A DNA stretch of 32,867 bases from Bacillota bacterium. GTDB taxonomy: Bacteria; Bacillota; Dethiobacteria; DTU022. This document shows, piece after piece, positions 7,632 to 15,450 of this stretch; position 1 is the first letter of the stretch, and every line of letters starts with the position of its first letter. The stretch is taken from assembly GCA_029552125.1 (NCBI GenBank), contig JAKPEE010000062.1:1-32867 (forward strand). Direction: 5' to 3'. The translations under genes were made by a program, and so were the position numbers. The notes under the pieces were generated by a model. The model was given only the letters and a program-made list of their open reading frames with translations, was not told where the DNA came from and did not search any database.

Positions 7632-8432
7632 CTACCGCCAGCACGAAGGCACAACCACTCTTGTTCCCTTGCTGGTAATCCCCAGCTCAACTTCTATACC
7701 GTACACATTGCTGAGTTTTTGGGATTGCATCACCTCGCTGGTATTCCCCTGGCTCATGATTTGTCCATTCTTGAGCAAGATTATCTGATCGCAATAATGT
7801 AGCGCCAGGTTTGGGTCATGTAAGGTCATTAATACGGTTATACGGTTTTCATAAGACACTTTTTTGATCAAATCCAAAATTAAGATCTGGTTTTTCATGT
7901 CCAGATGGCTGGTCGGTTCATCCAGCAGCATAATATCGGTGTTCTGGAGCAGGGACCGGGCGATAAGGACCATCTGCTTTTCCCCGCCGCTGATTTGCTG
8001 AAATGTTCTCCCGGAAAGTTCCCGGATGCCTAACCTCTCTAAAACACCCAGAGCCTCTTCCCGGTCGGCTAAACTGGGGGTTTCCCATATTTCTTTTACA
8101 GGGGCCTTGCCCATCAGAACCATGTCCAGAACTTTAAAAGGGAAAATAAAGCCAGTTTGCTGGGGAACGACACTCACTTCCCGCGCGATCTCTTTCCGGG
8201 TCATCATTTGAACCGCTTTCCCATGTAAGAAAATACTGCCGCTTTCCAGTTTTTTAATTCCGCTGATACAGCCCAGTAATGTAGTCTTTCCGGAACCGTT
8301 GGGTCCCAGCAAACCACAAATTGACGCGTGGGGAACTGAAAAAGTAATATTCCGTAAAACATTCTTTTTCCCGTAACTGAAATTTACGCCTTTAACTTGT
8401 AATGGAAGGTTGCTAATTGTTTTCTTCATCAT
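7632..8432 (-). CDS. ABC importer ATPase, FepC/BtuD/MolC type
   Basis: A 266-residue ATPase powering the importer. It has Walker A GPNGSGKTT (43-51), Q-loop Gln91, signature ISGGEKQ (147-153), Walker B MLLDEP (168-173), the D-loop SHLD, and His205 of the H-loop. The open frame extends upstream to 8534, but those 34 residues are translated from the leader RNA and its terminator and resemble no ATPase N-terminus. I therefore place the start at ATG 8432 (8429 is nearly equal). The ribosome site is weak (AAAAGAA). It is the first gene of a five-gene minus-strand operon whose expression is probably set by the leader. Confidence 0.88.
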   Translation of the reverse strand: MMKKTISNLPLQVKGVNFSYGKKNVLRNITFSVPHASICGLLGPNGSGKTTLLGCISGIKKLESGSIFLHGKAVQMMTRKEIAREVSVVPQQTGFIFPFKVLDMVLMGKAPVKEIWETPSLADREEALGVLERLGIRELSGRTFQQISGGEKQMVLIARSLLQNTDIMLLDEPTSHLDMKNQILILDLIKKVSYENRITVLMTLHDPNLALHYCDQIILLKNGQIMSQGNTSEVMQSQKLSNVYGIEVELGITSKGTRVVVPSCWR

Positions 8433-8507
8433 TTCTTTTGAAATATGAACCGTAATGCTTATGGTCTCATATTTGATAAAGGTAAATTTTATGTCCACGA
8501 ACAAACT

Positions 8508-8548
8508 ATAAAAATAAAAATCGCTGCCCCCCAAAGAAAAGACAGCGA
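8508..8548 (-). terminator. Intrinsic terminator inside the importer operon leader
   Basis: On the minus strand TCGCTGTC pairs with GGCAGCGA (plus-strand arms 8541-8548 and 8521-8528). The helix is followed immediately by TTTTTATTTTTATA. It lies about 76 bases before the ATPase start and downstream of a folded region. That is the arrangement of transcription attenuation by a riboswitch or leader peptide rather than an ordinary gene end. Confidence 0.75.
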
Positions 8549-8670
8549 GAAATAAAACTTCCTTCTTTCCAATGAGGGAGGCCTAACCGTTTCCAGTTAA
8601 ACCCTACCGTTCATGGTCCATAGGTATGCCCTTTAGGAATTCCATGAATCGAAGGATGCGAATATATATT
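8549..8670 (-). promoter_or_regulatory. Structured leader RNA, candidate riboswitch of the importer operon
   Basis: Upstream of the terminator the minus-strand transcript folds well. A ten-pair hairpin with a GAAA tetraloop lies at plus 8580-8603 (arms GGTTTAACTG and CGGTTAGGCC, including G-U pairs). A seven-pair helix TTCATGG/CCATGAA lies at 8642-8648 and 8610-8616, enclosing about 25 bases. GNRA hairpin, outer helix and downstream terminator together look like a metabolite riboswitch. A GNRA hairpin followed by GCCTCC reminds me of the molybdenum-cofactor family, but I cannot confirm it. Cobalamin is the other obvious candidate for this transporter type, though I do not see its conserved box. 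Confidence 0.5.
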
Positions 8671-8751
8671 CATTTGTTATTACTAGAAATCTACCATAAT
8701 TTGAACCGGCTTGACAAGAGTTTTTTTATATTGTTCATTTTTTGGGTTTAA

Positions 8752-9528
8752 TTACTTCTTCTCAACTTGTCCGTTACCGGTACTATAGAATTTTCTGAAT
8801 ACTATTAAGCAACTCTCCCGTATGATCGGAATTAAAAGCTGGCCGTTTCTTTCTTCAAGATAATCGGAAATCTTTTGCAGGGCCTGCTTCCTTAAATGTG
8901 CCGGTGCAGCTAATTGATGGCGCAGAAATTCCCAGGCTTCCCCGTAATCGCTTACCGGCTGACTGAAGTCGTGTTTTATTAACTGGCAATGCACTTCAAC
9001 CCCTTTGCACTCTATAAAACCTTTTTCCCAGCAACCATTAATACACGAGGATTGTTTGCTCTGAATACCCAGGATGGAGGCAAACTCGTTAAAAGCTTTG
9101 TTGCTGTGCATATTTTTATAAGGGGTTAAAATAATTCCCGTTCTCGCTGTTAAATCAAAAATTTTATCCAGGCCCTGCCTGGTTCGTGAAATAGGCGGCG
9201 AGTAGCTGCAGATTGTCACATCTGCCCTTCCCACATTCACATCCGGCCATTTACCTAAATATGTTTCTACATTCCGCAGGCCTGAACTGCGTACTTTCTC
9301 CCGCAGAATTTCCAAAGCTTTAGCCTGGCTGTCCACCGCTTTAACATGCTTACAGAGGGGAGCTGCATACAAAGCAACAGCTCCAATACCGCTGCCCACA
9401 TCCAGCACCGTATCGCTGCCGTTTATTTCTTGACTAAATATATTTCCCAAAACACTTTGCGGGTAATTATTCCATTGTATGGCCTCTTCGTACCATCGTA
9501 CTACCTGTGGATTCCAAAACTGTGACAT
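8752..9528 (-). CDS. Class I SAM-dependent methyltransferase
   Basis: 258 residues from the chosen start. Motif I VLDVGSGIGA is at 41-50, with the acidic ribose-binding residue in KAVDS (Asp66), then a typical CSYSPPIS segment in the motif IV position. The C-terminal third is unlike common families and carries no membrane segment. I start at ATG 9528, preceded by GGGGGAG, instead of the upstream frame start at 9594, because the 22 extra residues come from a foldable leader. It reads toward the importer operon on the same strand, so it could act on the imported or synthesised compound; that is inference. The methyl acceptor is unknown. Confidence 0.8.
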   Translation of the reverse strand: MSQFWNPQVVRWYEEAIQWNNYPQSVLGNIFSQEINGSDTVLDVGSGIGAVALYAAPLCKHVKAVDSQAKALEILREKVRSSGLRNVETYLGKWPDVNVGRADVTICSYSPPISRTRQGLDKIFDLTARTGIILTPYKNMHSNKAFNEFASILGIQSKQSSCINGCWEKGFIECKGVEVHCQLIKHDFSQPVSDYGEAWEFLRHQLAAPAHLRKQALQKISDYLEERNGQLLIPIIRESCLIVFRKFYSTGNGQVEKK

Positions 9529-9530
9529 TT

Positions 9531-9624
9531 GCTCCCCCGTCTTAAAAGCCGTAAGGTTTAGCCTTGTGGCTTTTAAACCGAATCGGATTACCATAATACA
9601 TCAATGTTTCAATTGGATTATGGT
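9531..9624 (-). promoter_or_regulatory. Methyltransferase leader with two mutually exclusive hairpins and an inverted repeat
   Basis: On the minus strand, GGTTTAAAAGCC (plus 9568-9579) can pair with GGCTAAACC (9555-9563) across the loop ACAA. Alternatively TTAAAAGCC (9568-9576) can pair perfectly with GGCTTTTAA (9542-9550), ending a few bases from the ribosome site (9531-9537). Only one can form at a time, the pattern of a translational switch. Further upstream an 8-base inverted repeat ACCATAAT/ATTATGGT (9590-9597 and 9617-9624) could be a protein site. Confidence 0.4.
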
Positions 9625-9656
9625 TACAAGTATACCGGTTTAAAAAATAGCTTGTC

Positions 9657-10811
9657 TTAAAAAAAGGTGTTGAAAAATCGGTTGATAATCTCCGCCCCGC
9701 CGATGATTGTGCCGGCTGTACTGCCGAGGTTGACCAGGGCCACAACCAGCAGAATGCGCGTTACCTTGTTGCGCCAGAACCCCTTGAACGAATGAACATC
9801 GTCAGCCAGGTCTTCAAAGTCGCTGACGTTCGGTTTCCTGAGCAGGGCTTCAACCAGCCCGGCGAACCAGCCGGCTGCCAGCAGGGGACTGAGCGAGCTG
9901 ATTGGCGCCACCAGGAACGCGGTTAACAGGGACAGGGGATGGGCCAGCGCCGCCAGTGCGCCTAATGCCCCCAGGGAACCGTTCCAGAACACCCAGGCCA
10001 TGATTTGCTTGATTCCGGTAGCCCTGTCGGCGGAAAAAGTTAAAACGATTAATACAATGATCAGCAGCGGGATGCTCCAGGCGATTACTTTAGTGTATTT
10101 TGGCGCCGGTGCAACCCGGGATAACGCTTCCAGGTCGTGGTCCCGGGAGAGTTCATTTATTATACCCGGGATGTGGCCGGCGCCCAGCACGGCCACCACC
10201 TTGTTGCCGGGAGCGCTTTTAATTTTTTGGGCCAGGTATTTGTCTCTTTCGTCGATAATGATTGCTTTCAGCCGGGGCAGGGAGCGCGACAGCTCTTCCA
10301 GGGCGGCGCTGAGCATATCCTTGCTTTTCAACTCTTCCAGCATTTCTTCACTGAGCTCTTCTTCATAAAACATGCTTAGCAAAAGTTGAAAAAATAACTT
10401 TATTTTGTCCCAGAAGCTAAGACTGCGCCACAGCCTCAGCATGGTCGCCTGGATATCCCGGTCAGCCAGGCATAAAGCGGCGCCTGTTTCTTCGGCCGAT
10501 TTAATGCCCTGGATCATCTCCTGGCCCGGCTCGATGCCAAATTTTTTGGCCAGCCTCTTCTGGTATGATGACAGGACCAGGTTGGCCAGCAGCAGCATCG
10601 CTTTGCGTTCCCGGATAATCTTCACTATATCGGTTTTGCGCCAGCGATCGGTATCAGTGATGGCCTGGTAGCGGGCCTGGCAGAGCTCTACGCAGACCGT
10701 GTCGGGCTTTTCGGTTTCAATAACTTCTTTAACTTCGGCAGCGCTTTTCCTGGAAACATGGGCGGTGCCGATTAATATGAGAGTGCGGCCATCTAGGTCA
10801 ATGCGGTGCAC
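9657..10811 (-). CDS. TraB/PrgY-family membrane protein
   Basis: 384 residues. The N-terminal TraB domain opens with ILIGTAHVS, contains VCVELCQARY, and ends with VAVLGAGHIPGI. These are the conserved GxxH, Glu and GxGH elements that make the TIKI/TraB fold a suspected metalloprotease. The C-terminal 150 residues form four or five membrane helices. PrgY-type homologues reduce activity of peptide pheromones, but the role of the many chromosomal copies is unknown. I take GTG 10811 as the start because AGGAG lies five bases upstream; the TTG at 10826 has no ribosome site. It is divergent from the carrier gene at 11241 and co-directional with the methyltransferase. Confidence 0.85.
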   Translation of the reverse strand: MHRIDLDGRTLILIGTAHVSRKSAAEVKEVIETEKPDTVCVELCQARYQAITDTDRWRKTDIVKIIRERKAMLLLANLVLSSYQKRLAKKFGIEPGQEMIQGIKSAEETGAALCLADRDIQATMLRLWRSLSFWDKIKLFFQLLLSMFYEEELSEEMLEELKSKDMLSAALEELSRSLPRLKAIIIDERDKYLAQKIKSAPGNKVVAVLGAGHIPGIINELSRDHDLEALSRVAPAPKYTKVIAWSIPLLIIVLIVLTFSADRATGIKQIMAWVFWNGSLGALGALAALAHPLSLLTAFLVAPISSLSPLLAAGWFAGLVEALLRKPNVSDFEDLADDVHSFKGFWRNKVTRILLVVALVNLGSTAGTIIGGAEIINRFFNTFF

Positions 10812-11240
10812 ATTTTCTCCTGCCAACAGATCACATCCCGGATTATTTTCTCAAATATCATACCATATTTTCAGTTGTTTGGCCCAAGTTATATTCTGTC
10901 GTTGTGGACAATATAAAGCCTTGAGCTGCGGAGGCCGGGGTACGGCTTTTATTCCTGCCGGGCTGCCGCCGGCTCATGGCCTGCCTGGTTCCTTTTACTG
11001 CTTCCACGGCTTTTAACCGGCAAACCCGCCTTGTGCTATAGTGACGGATGTTAAATTTTCCGAAAAATAAAAGGATACAACCAGGCGAATCAAGAATTAT
11101 GCTTAAGGAAGGGAGCAAGGCTTAAAGCCGGTGTCTTCTGCAAACCCAGCCAGAGAGAAGCAGGGATTGCTTCGCCTTCGGCCGGCCATGGCCGAAAGAA
11201 TACTGGAAAGTTCATTACCTGTAAAGGAGGTCCGGCTTGC
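10812..11240. other. 429-base divergent intergenic region
   Basis: No gene is supported between the TraB-family gene and the carrier. The stretch must contain promoters for both directions, but none is clear enough to place. A short hairpin TTCGGCC/GGCCGAA occurs at 11177-11196, about 45 bases before the carrier start, and may be part of its leader. Confidence 0.5.
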
Positions 11241-12707
11241 ATGCAGGAAACGCATGAGCTTAAAATCGGGAAGAAGGCCTTTATTACCACGGCTGCGATT
11301 ACCCTCAGTCTGATGATCCTATCGGGAATTCTGACCCGGATCATCCCTTCGGGCAGCTATGAACGTTATACCGCGGACGGCATCACCGTGATCAAACCCC
11401 ATACTTTTCAGTACGTGGAGAAAGTGCCTTTGCCCGTGTTACGCTGGTTTACCGCGCCGCTGGAAGTGCTTTTTTCCGAAAATGCCCCCGTTATTTTGGT
11501 CCTGGTTATGTTAATTGTTTTCATCGGCGGCGGCTATGCTATCTTAAACCGGGTCGGGGTTTTTGAGGAGATTATTACCAAGGTGGTGCGGCGCTTTGGC
11601 GCCAGGCGCTACCTTCTGGTTTGCGTGGTTGCCCTGGTATTCATGTTTTTTGGCTCCTTTTTGGGCATGTTCGAGGAGGTTGTTCCCTTAGTTCCCGTGG
11701 TGGTTCTTTTATCGTACACCATGGGCTGGGACGCGCTGCTGGGGCTGGGTATGAGCTTGCTTTCCACATGTTTCGGTTTCTCCGTGGCGGTATCGAATCC
11801 CTATTCCGTGGGTATAGCCCAGCGGCTGGCCGGGTTGCCTGTCTTTTCCGGGCTGCCCTTCAGGCTGTTAATCTTTGCCGTCCTTTATGCCTTGCTTTCT
11901 CTCTTTCTGGTAAGCTATGCCAGGCGCCTGGATGACGATCCCCGCCGATCCCTGGTCTTCGAGGAAGACCGGGAGATGCGCGAGAAGCATGCACCAGGCT
12001 CTTCCACGCCGGCGGGAAGCGGCCTGGCTGGGGCAGATACCGAAAAAGTAAGGCGGGCCACCTCCTGGTTTCTAGGCTGCGTCGGAGCCATCCTGGCGGT
12101 AATTGTGACCGCTTCCCTGGTGGAAGGTTTTTCCGACTTCTCCATGCCGGCCATAGCCGTGATTTACCTGGTTGCCGGTATCGGCGCCGGATGGCGCGGC
12201 GGGCTCACCTTCCGGGAGACTGTCTCTACTTTTATTAAAGGGGTCTCCGGGATTGCCCCGGGCATTGTGCTCATTCTGATGGCCATGAGCGTCAATTATA
12301 TCATTAGCCGGGGCGGTATCATGGACACCATTATCTTTCGCGCTTCCTCACTAATCTCCGATGAAATTCCGATCATATCTTCTTATATTATTTACGGCCT
12401 GGTGCTTGCCCTTAACTTTTTTATTGGCTCAGCTTCAGCCAAGGCGATGCTGCTTATCCCCATCATTACCCCATTGGCCGATTTGATCGGGCTAACCCGC
12501 CAGACTATGGTGCAAGCTTTCTGCTTTGGAGATGGTTTTTCCAACGTGCTATTCCCCACCAACCCCGTCTTGCTGATTTCTTTAGGATTAACTACGGTTA
12601 ACTATGTTAAATGGTTCAGATGGATCATCGTGCTGCAACTGCTGGTGCTGCTGGTAACAGCGCTGTTTCTGGCGGCGGCGGTGCTCACCGGCTACGGGCC
12701 GTTTTGA
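11241..12707 (+). CDS. YfcC/DcuC-superfamily carrier
   Basis: A 488-residue inner-membrane carrier with about eleven helices. The opening (KKAFITTAAITLSLMILSG, then IPSGSYER), the FLGMFEEVVPLVPVV segment and the closing SAKAMLLIPIITPLADL, DGFSN and PTNPVLLISL segments match YfcC proteins of the C4-dicarboxylate/basic amino acid carrier superfamily. Members are proposed to move dicarboxylates, arginine/ornithine or other small organic acids; the substrate here cannot be read. A strongly charged cytoplasmic loop (residues about 228-270) separates the two halves. The ATG follows AAAGGAGG. The following hydrolase gene begins 56 bases later, so they may share a message. Confidence 0.85.
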   Translation: MQETHELKIGKKAFITTAAITLSLMILSGILTRIIPSGSYERYTADGITVIKPHTFQYVEKVPLPVLRWFTAPLEVLFSENAPVILVLVMLIVFIGGGYAILNRVGVFEEIITKVVRRFGARRYLLVCVVALVFMFFGSFLGMFEEVVPLVPVVVLLSYTMGWDALLGLGMSLLSTCFGFSVAVSNPYSVGIAQRLAGLPVFSGLPFRLLIFAVLYALLSLFLVSYARRLDDDPRRSLVFEEDREMREKHAPGSSTPAGSGLAGADTEKVRRATSWFLGCVGAILAVIVTASLVEGFSDFSMPAIAVIYLVAGIGAGWRGGLTFRETVSTFIKGVSGIAPGIVLILMAMSVNYIISRGGIMDTIIFRASSLISDEIPIISSYIIYGLVLALNFFIGSASAKAMLLIPIITPLADLIGLTRQTMVQAFCFGDGFSNVLFPTNPVLLISLGLTTVNYVKWFRWIIVLQLLVLLVTALFLAAAVLTGYGPF

Positions 12708-12763
12708 AGGAATTTGTATGTAAATAAAGAATATTGACAGCAAAAGGAGGCGATGTCTAAATC

Positions 12764-13510
12764 ATGGAAGTAAGGCTTATGCCCGGTGCGGAGCCCTTTT
12801 TCTTTGAGGGCGGAGAGAGAGGATGTTTGCTGGTGCACGGGTTTACCGGAAATCCGTCCAGTCTGCGGCCCATGGGCGAATTCCTGGCCGCTAAAGGAAT
12901 TACGGTTCTCGGGCCACGGTTGAAAGGGCATGGCACCACCGTGGAGGATATGGCCGCCTGCTCCTACCGGGATTGGCTGGAGTCGGCTGAAGCCGGGCTG
13001 AAGGAGCTGTCTTCCCGGTGCGGCACAGTATATGTGGCCGGGCTGTCCATGGGCGGAACTATTGCCCTTTACCTGGCGCACCGCTACCCGGAGCAGGTGA
13101 AAGGGGTAATTCCGATTTGCGCCCCGGTGATGTTTACAGAATTCAAGTACAAACTGGTGCCGCTCCTAAAACATTTGATCAAAACTGTGCCCGGAGTGGG
13201 CAGTGATATCAAGGATCCGGCGGTAAAAGAATCGTCGTACGACAAAGTGCCGGTGCGCTCTGTGCCGGAAATGCTGCGCATTTGTAAGATGGTCAAAGAG
13301 GTGCTGCCGCAGATCAAGCAGCCCGCCCTCATCTTCGGGGCGCGGGAGGACCACGTGGTCCCGCCGGTTAATCCTCCTTGCATATTTGAGCATATCGGTT
13401 CAGAGCAAAAAGAGTTGATCTGGCTGGAAAATTCCTACCATGTGGCGACCCTGGACTTTGACAAAGAGATTATTTTTGAACGGACGGCGGCATTTATCAA
13501 GGGCAGCTAA
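12764..13510 (+). CDS. Alpha/beta-hydrolase, carboxylesterase/monoacylglycerol-lipase type
   Basis: A 248-residue serine hydrolase resembling Est30-type carboxylesterases and bacterial monoacylglycerol lipases. The oxyanion segment HGFTGNP is at 25-31, nucleophile GLSMG (Ser95), acid AREDHVVPP (Asp196), and His226 in SYHVATLD. No signal peptide, so cytoplasmic. GGAGG precedes the ATG by 13 bases, with a six-codon overlapping frame (ATG TCT AAA) between, which is a slightly odd start region. It lies 47 bases before glycerol kinase. Release of glycerol from a monoacylglycerol or other glycerol ester would feed that kinase, though this link is inferred from position. Confidence 0.88.
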   Translation: MEVRLMPGAEPFFFEGGERGCLLVHGFTGNPSSLRPMGEFLAAKGITVLGPRLKGHGTTVEDMAACSYRDWLESAEAGLKELSSRCGTVYVAGLSMGGTIALYLAHRYPEQVKGVIPICAPVMFTEFKYKLVPLLKHLIKTVPGVGSDIKDPAVKESSYDKVPVRSVPEMLRICKMVKEVLPQIKQPALIFGAREDHVVPPVNPPCIFEHIGSEQKELIWLENSYHVATLDFDKEIIFERTAAFIKGS

Positions 13511-13557
13511 GGTAAAGAACAGTGCCGGCGCTCCAATTGGCAGGGGAGGAATAGTTC

Positions 13558-15057
13558 ATGAAAAAGTATGTGTTATCAATAGATCAGGGCACCACCGGGA
13601 CAACTGCCATTTTGTGGGATGAAGAAGGCCTGGCCCGGGGAAAAGCCTACCGGGAGCACAGGCAGATTTACCCCCGGCCGGGGTGGGTGGAGCACGATGC
13701 GGAAGAAATATGGCAGGCCGCGCTGCAGGTGGTGCAAGATGTCTCGCAGGATGCGGGGATTGCATTGTCCAGCGTGGCCGCTGTAGGCATAACCAACCAG
13801 CGTGAAACGATAGTCTTCTGGGACCGGGAAAGCGGCCGCCCGCTGGCCAACGCCATTGTGTGGCAGTGCCGCCGCACGGCGCCCATCTGCCGCGAACTAA
13901 AAGAGGCCGGCTACGAAGCGACTTTTAAAGAAAAGACAGGCCTGTTGCTGGATCCATATTTTTCTGGAACCAAAATCCACTGGGCCCTGGACAACCTGCC
14001 GCCGGTGCGGGAAGCGGCCCGCACGGGCCGGCTGGCCTGCGGCACCATTGACAGCTATTTACTTTTTCGCCTCACGGGCGGAAAGGTTCACGCTACCGAT
14101 TACTCCAACGCTTCGCGCACCCTGCTGTTCAATATTCATACCCTGCAGTGGGATGCTGAGCTTTTACAGATACTGCAGGTGCCCCAGGATATTCTGCCGC
14201 AGGTGTGTCCGAGCAGCGGCATCTTCGGCGAAACGGACCCGGCGGTTTTCCATGGAGCCCGCCTGCCGGTGGGCGGCATCGCCGGCGACCAGCAGGCTTC
14301 CCTTTTCGGCCAGGCCTGTTTCCGTCCGGGAATGACTAAAAATACCTACGGTACCGGCAGTTTTTTGTTAATGAATACCGGCAAGAAAGCGGTTCTCTCG
14401 CAGAAAGGTCTTTTGACGACCGTGGCCTGGGGCGTGAACGGAACGGTGGATTATGCCCTGGAAGGCAGCATCTTCATTACCGGCGCTGCCATCCAGTGGC
14501 TACGGGACGGCCTGGGACTGATCGGTAAGGCTGCGGAAACGGAAGCCCTGGCCCGCCAGGTTGAAGACAACGGCGGGGTATACCTGGTGCCCGCCTTTGC
14601 CGGCCTGGGAGCCCCTTACTGGGATCCGTACGCCCGGGGGCTGGTTATCGGCATTACCGGCGGGACAACGCGGGCTCATTTTGCCCGGGCCGTGGTGGAA
14701 GCGATGGCCTACCAGACCCGGGAGGTTTTGGAACTGATGCGCCGCGAGGCAGGCCTGCCCGTAGAAGAACTGCGGGTGGATGGAGGAGCAGGGGTCATGG
14801 ACTTGCTGTTGCAATTTCAGGCGGATATCACCGGCACCAGGGTGAGACGCTCCGCCAGCCTGGAAACAACAGCCCTGGGCGCGGCTTACCTGGCCGGCCT
14901 GGCCGCCGGGGTCTGGTCCAGCCGTGATGAACTTTTGGCCCGCTGGCGGGAAAGCGCCTCTTTCTCTCCGCAAATGGACGAAAAGCGGCGGGAAGCCCTC
15001 TACTACGGCTGGCAGCGCGCTGTGGAGCGCTGCCGGGGCTGGGCTGAAGAGAATTAG
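13558..15057 (+). CDS. glpK: Glycerol kinase
   Basis: 499 residues, full length for GlpK. It phosphorylates glycerol to glycerol 3-phosphate with ATP in the cytoplasm. The N-terminal ATP-binding SIDQGTTGTT, glycerol-contact segments ITNQRET and NAIVWQCRRT, catalytic Asp in GIAGDQQASLFGQ, and C-terminal ALGAAYLAGLA signature of FGGY kinases are all present. The ATG follows AGGGGAGGA. No glycerol facilitator or glycerol-3-phosphate dehydrogenase adjoins it; the only plausible partner is the upstream hydrolase, so glycerol may come from intracellular lipid turnover. Two hairpins follow the stop. Confidence 0.97.
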   Translation: MKKYVLSIDQGTTGTTAILWDEEGLARGKAYREHRQIYPRPGWVEHDAEEIWQAALQVVQDVSQDAGIALSSVAAVGITNQRETIVFWDRESGRPLANAIVWQCRRTAPICRELKEAGYEATFKEKTGLLLDPYFSGTKIHWALDNLPPVREAARTGRLACGTIDSYLLFRLTGGKVHATDYSNASRTLLFNIHTLQWDAELLQILQVPQDILPQVCPSSGIFGETDPAVFHGARLPVGGIAGDQQASLFGQACFRPGMTKNTYGTGSFLLMNTGKKAVLSQKGLLTTVAWGVNGTVDYALEGSIFITGAAIQWLRDGLGLIGKAAETEALARQVEDNGGVYLVPAFAGLGAPYWDPYARGLVIGITGGTTRAHFARAVVEAMAYQTREVLELMRREAGLPVEELRVDGGAGVMDLLLQFQADITGTRVRRSASLETTALGAAYLAGLAAGVWSSRDELLARWRESASFSPQMDEKRREALYYGWQRAVERCRGWAEEN

Positions 15058-15080
15058 CACTTATCTTATAAGTAAGTGCT
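15056..15080 (+). repeat. Hairpin overlapping the glpK stop
   Basis: AGCACTTA (15056-15063) pairs with TAAGTGCT (15073-15080) around a nine-base loop. It begins in the TAG stop codon. No T run follows, so it is more likely a 3'-end stabilising structure than a terminator. Confidence 0.4.
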
Positions 15081-15158
15081 ACTAGCCTCACAGCTTTATT
15101 GTAGCGGTGCGCTGCCTGGTGGTGATTTTGCCACTGGTATTGATGCATCTATCCCCGC

Positions 15159-15191
15159 AAGACCCCGCCAGGGGCTTCCCGGCGGGGTCTT
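15159..15191. terminator. Strong 11-pair hairpin between glpK and the minus-strand genes
   Basis: AAGACCCCGCC (15159-15169) pairs perfectly with GGCGGGGTCTT (15181-15191). It lies between convergent genes and probably terminates transcription from both sides, although neither flank has a long T run. Confidence 0.6.
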
Positions 15192-15243
15192 CACCATGAT
15201 TTATAATATTTTGCTTAACCCCGGGCTAGCCCATTAAGCAGGC

Positions 15244-15396
15244 TCATCCCCTGGGCTTGAAGGTTTCGCACTTGGTTTCCTCGGAGTTGCTGGCCGCGCT
15301 GGTATGGTTACGCTCCACCTGGATCATCGGCGCGTCGCATTTAACATTCTGGTTATATTCGCATTCCGTTACAGAGCACTTGATTTCCACAGCCAC
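15244..15396 (-). CDS. DUF1540 small cysteine protein (50 residues)
   Basis: A 50-residue protein easily missed because of its size. Reading from GTG 15396 it begins MAVEIKCSVTECEYNQ, continues with NVKCDAPMIQV, and ends EETKCETFKPRG. The four cysteines in CxxxxxC...C...C spacing and the ETKCETF ending match DUF1540, a domain common in spore-forming Firmicutes and thought to bind metal; function unknown. A GGGGGTGAG ribosome site lies directly upstream. It is minus strand, upstream of no other gene, and convergent with glpK. It may share a terminator region with it. Confidence 0.85.
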   Translation of the reverse strand: MAVEIKCSVTECEYNQNVKCDAPMIQVERNHTSAASNSEETKCETFKPRG

Positions 15397-15450
15397 AGGC
15401 TCACCCCCTTCCCCGCGTAGTTTTTGCAGGGAGGAGTAAAATATACTATT

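Larger units (their letters stand above)
8433..8751 (-). other. Gene-free stretch holding the importer leader and promoter region
   Basis: These 319 bases between the methyltransferase stop and the ATPase start hold the leader RNA and terminator described separately. Further upstream (8690-8735) is an AT-rich region with TTGTCA and TATGGT on the minus strand, which may belong to the promoter, although their spacing is not ideal. No small gene with a ribosome site was found. Confidence 0.5.

Noticed and set aside
8433-8534. 34-residue N-terminal extension of the importer ATPase
   Set aside because: It is translated from the leader RNA and its terminator, and ATPases of this family begin near the second methionine cluster at 8432/8429.
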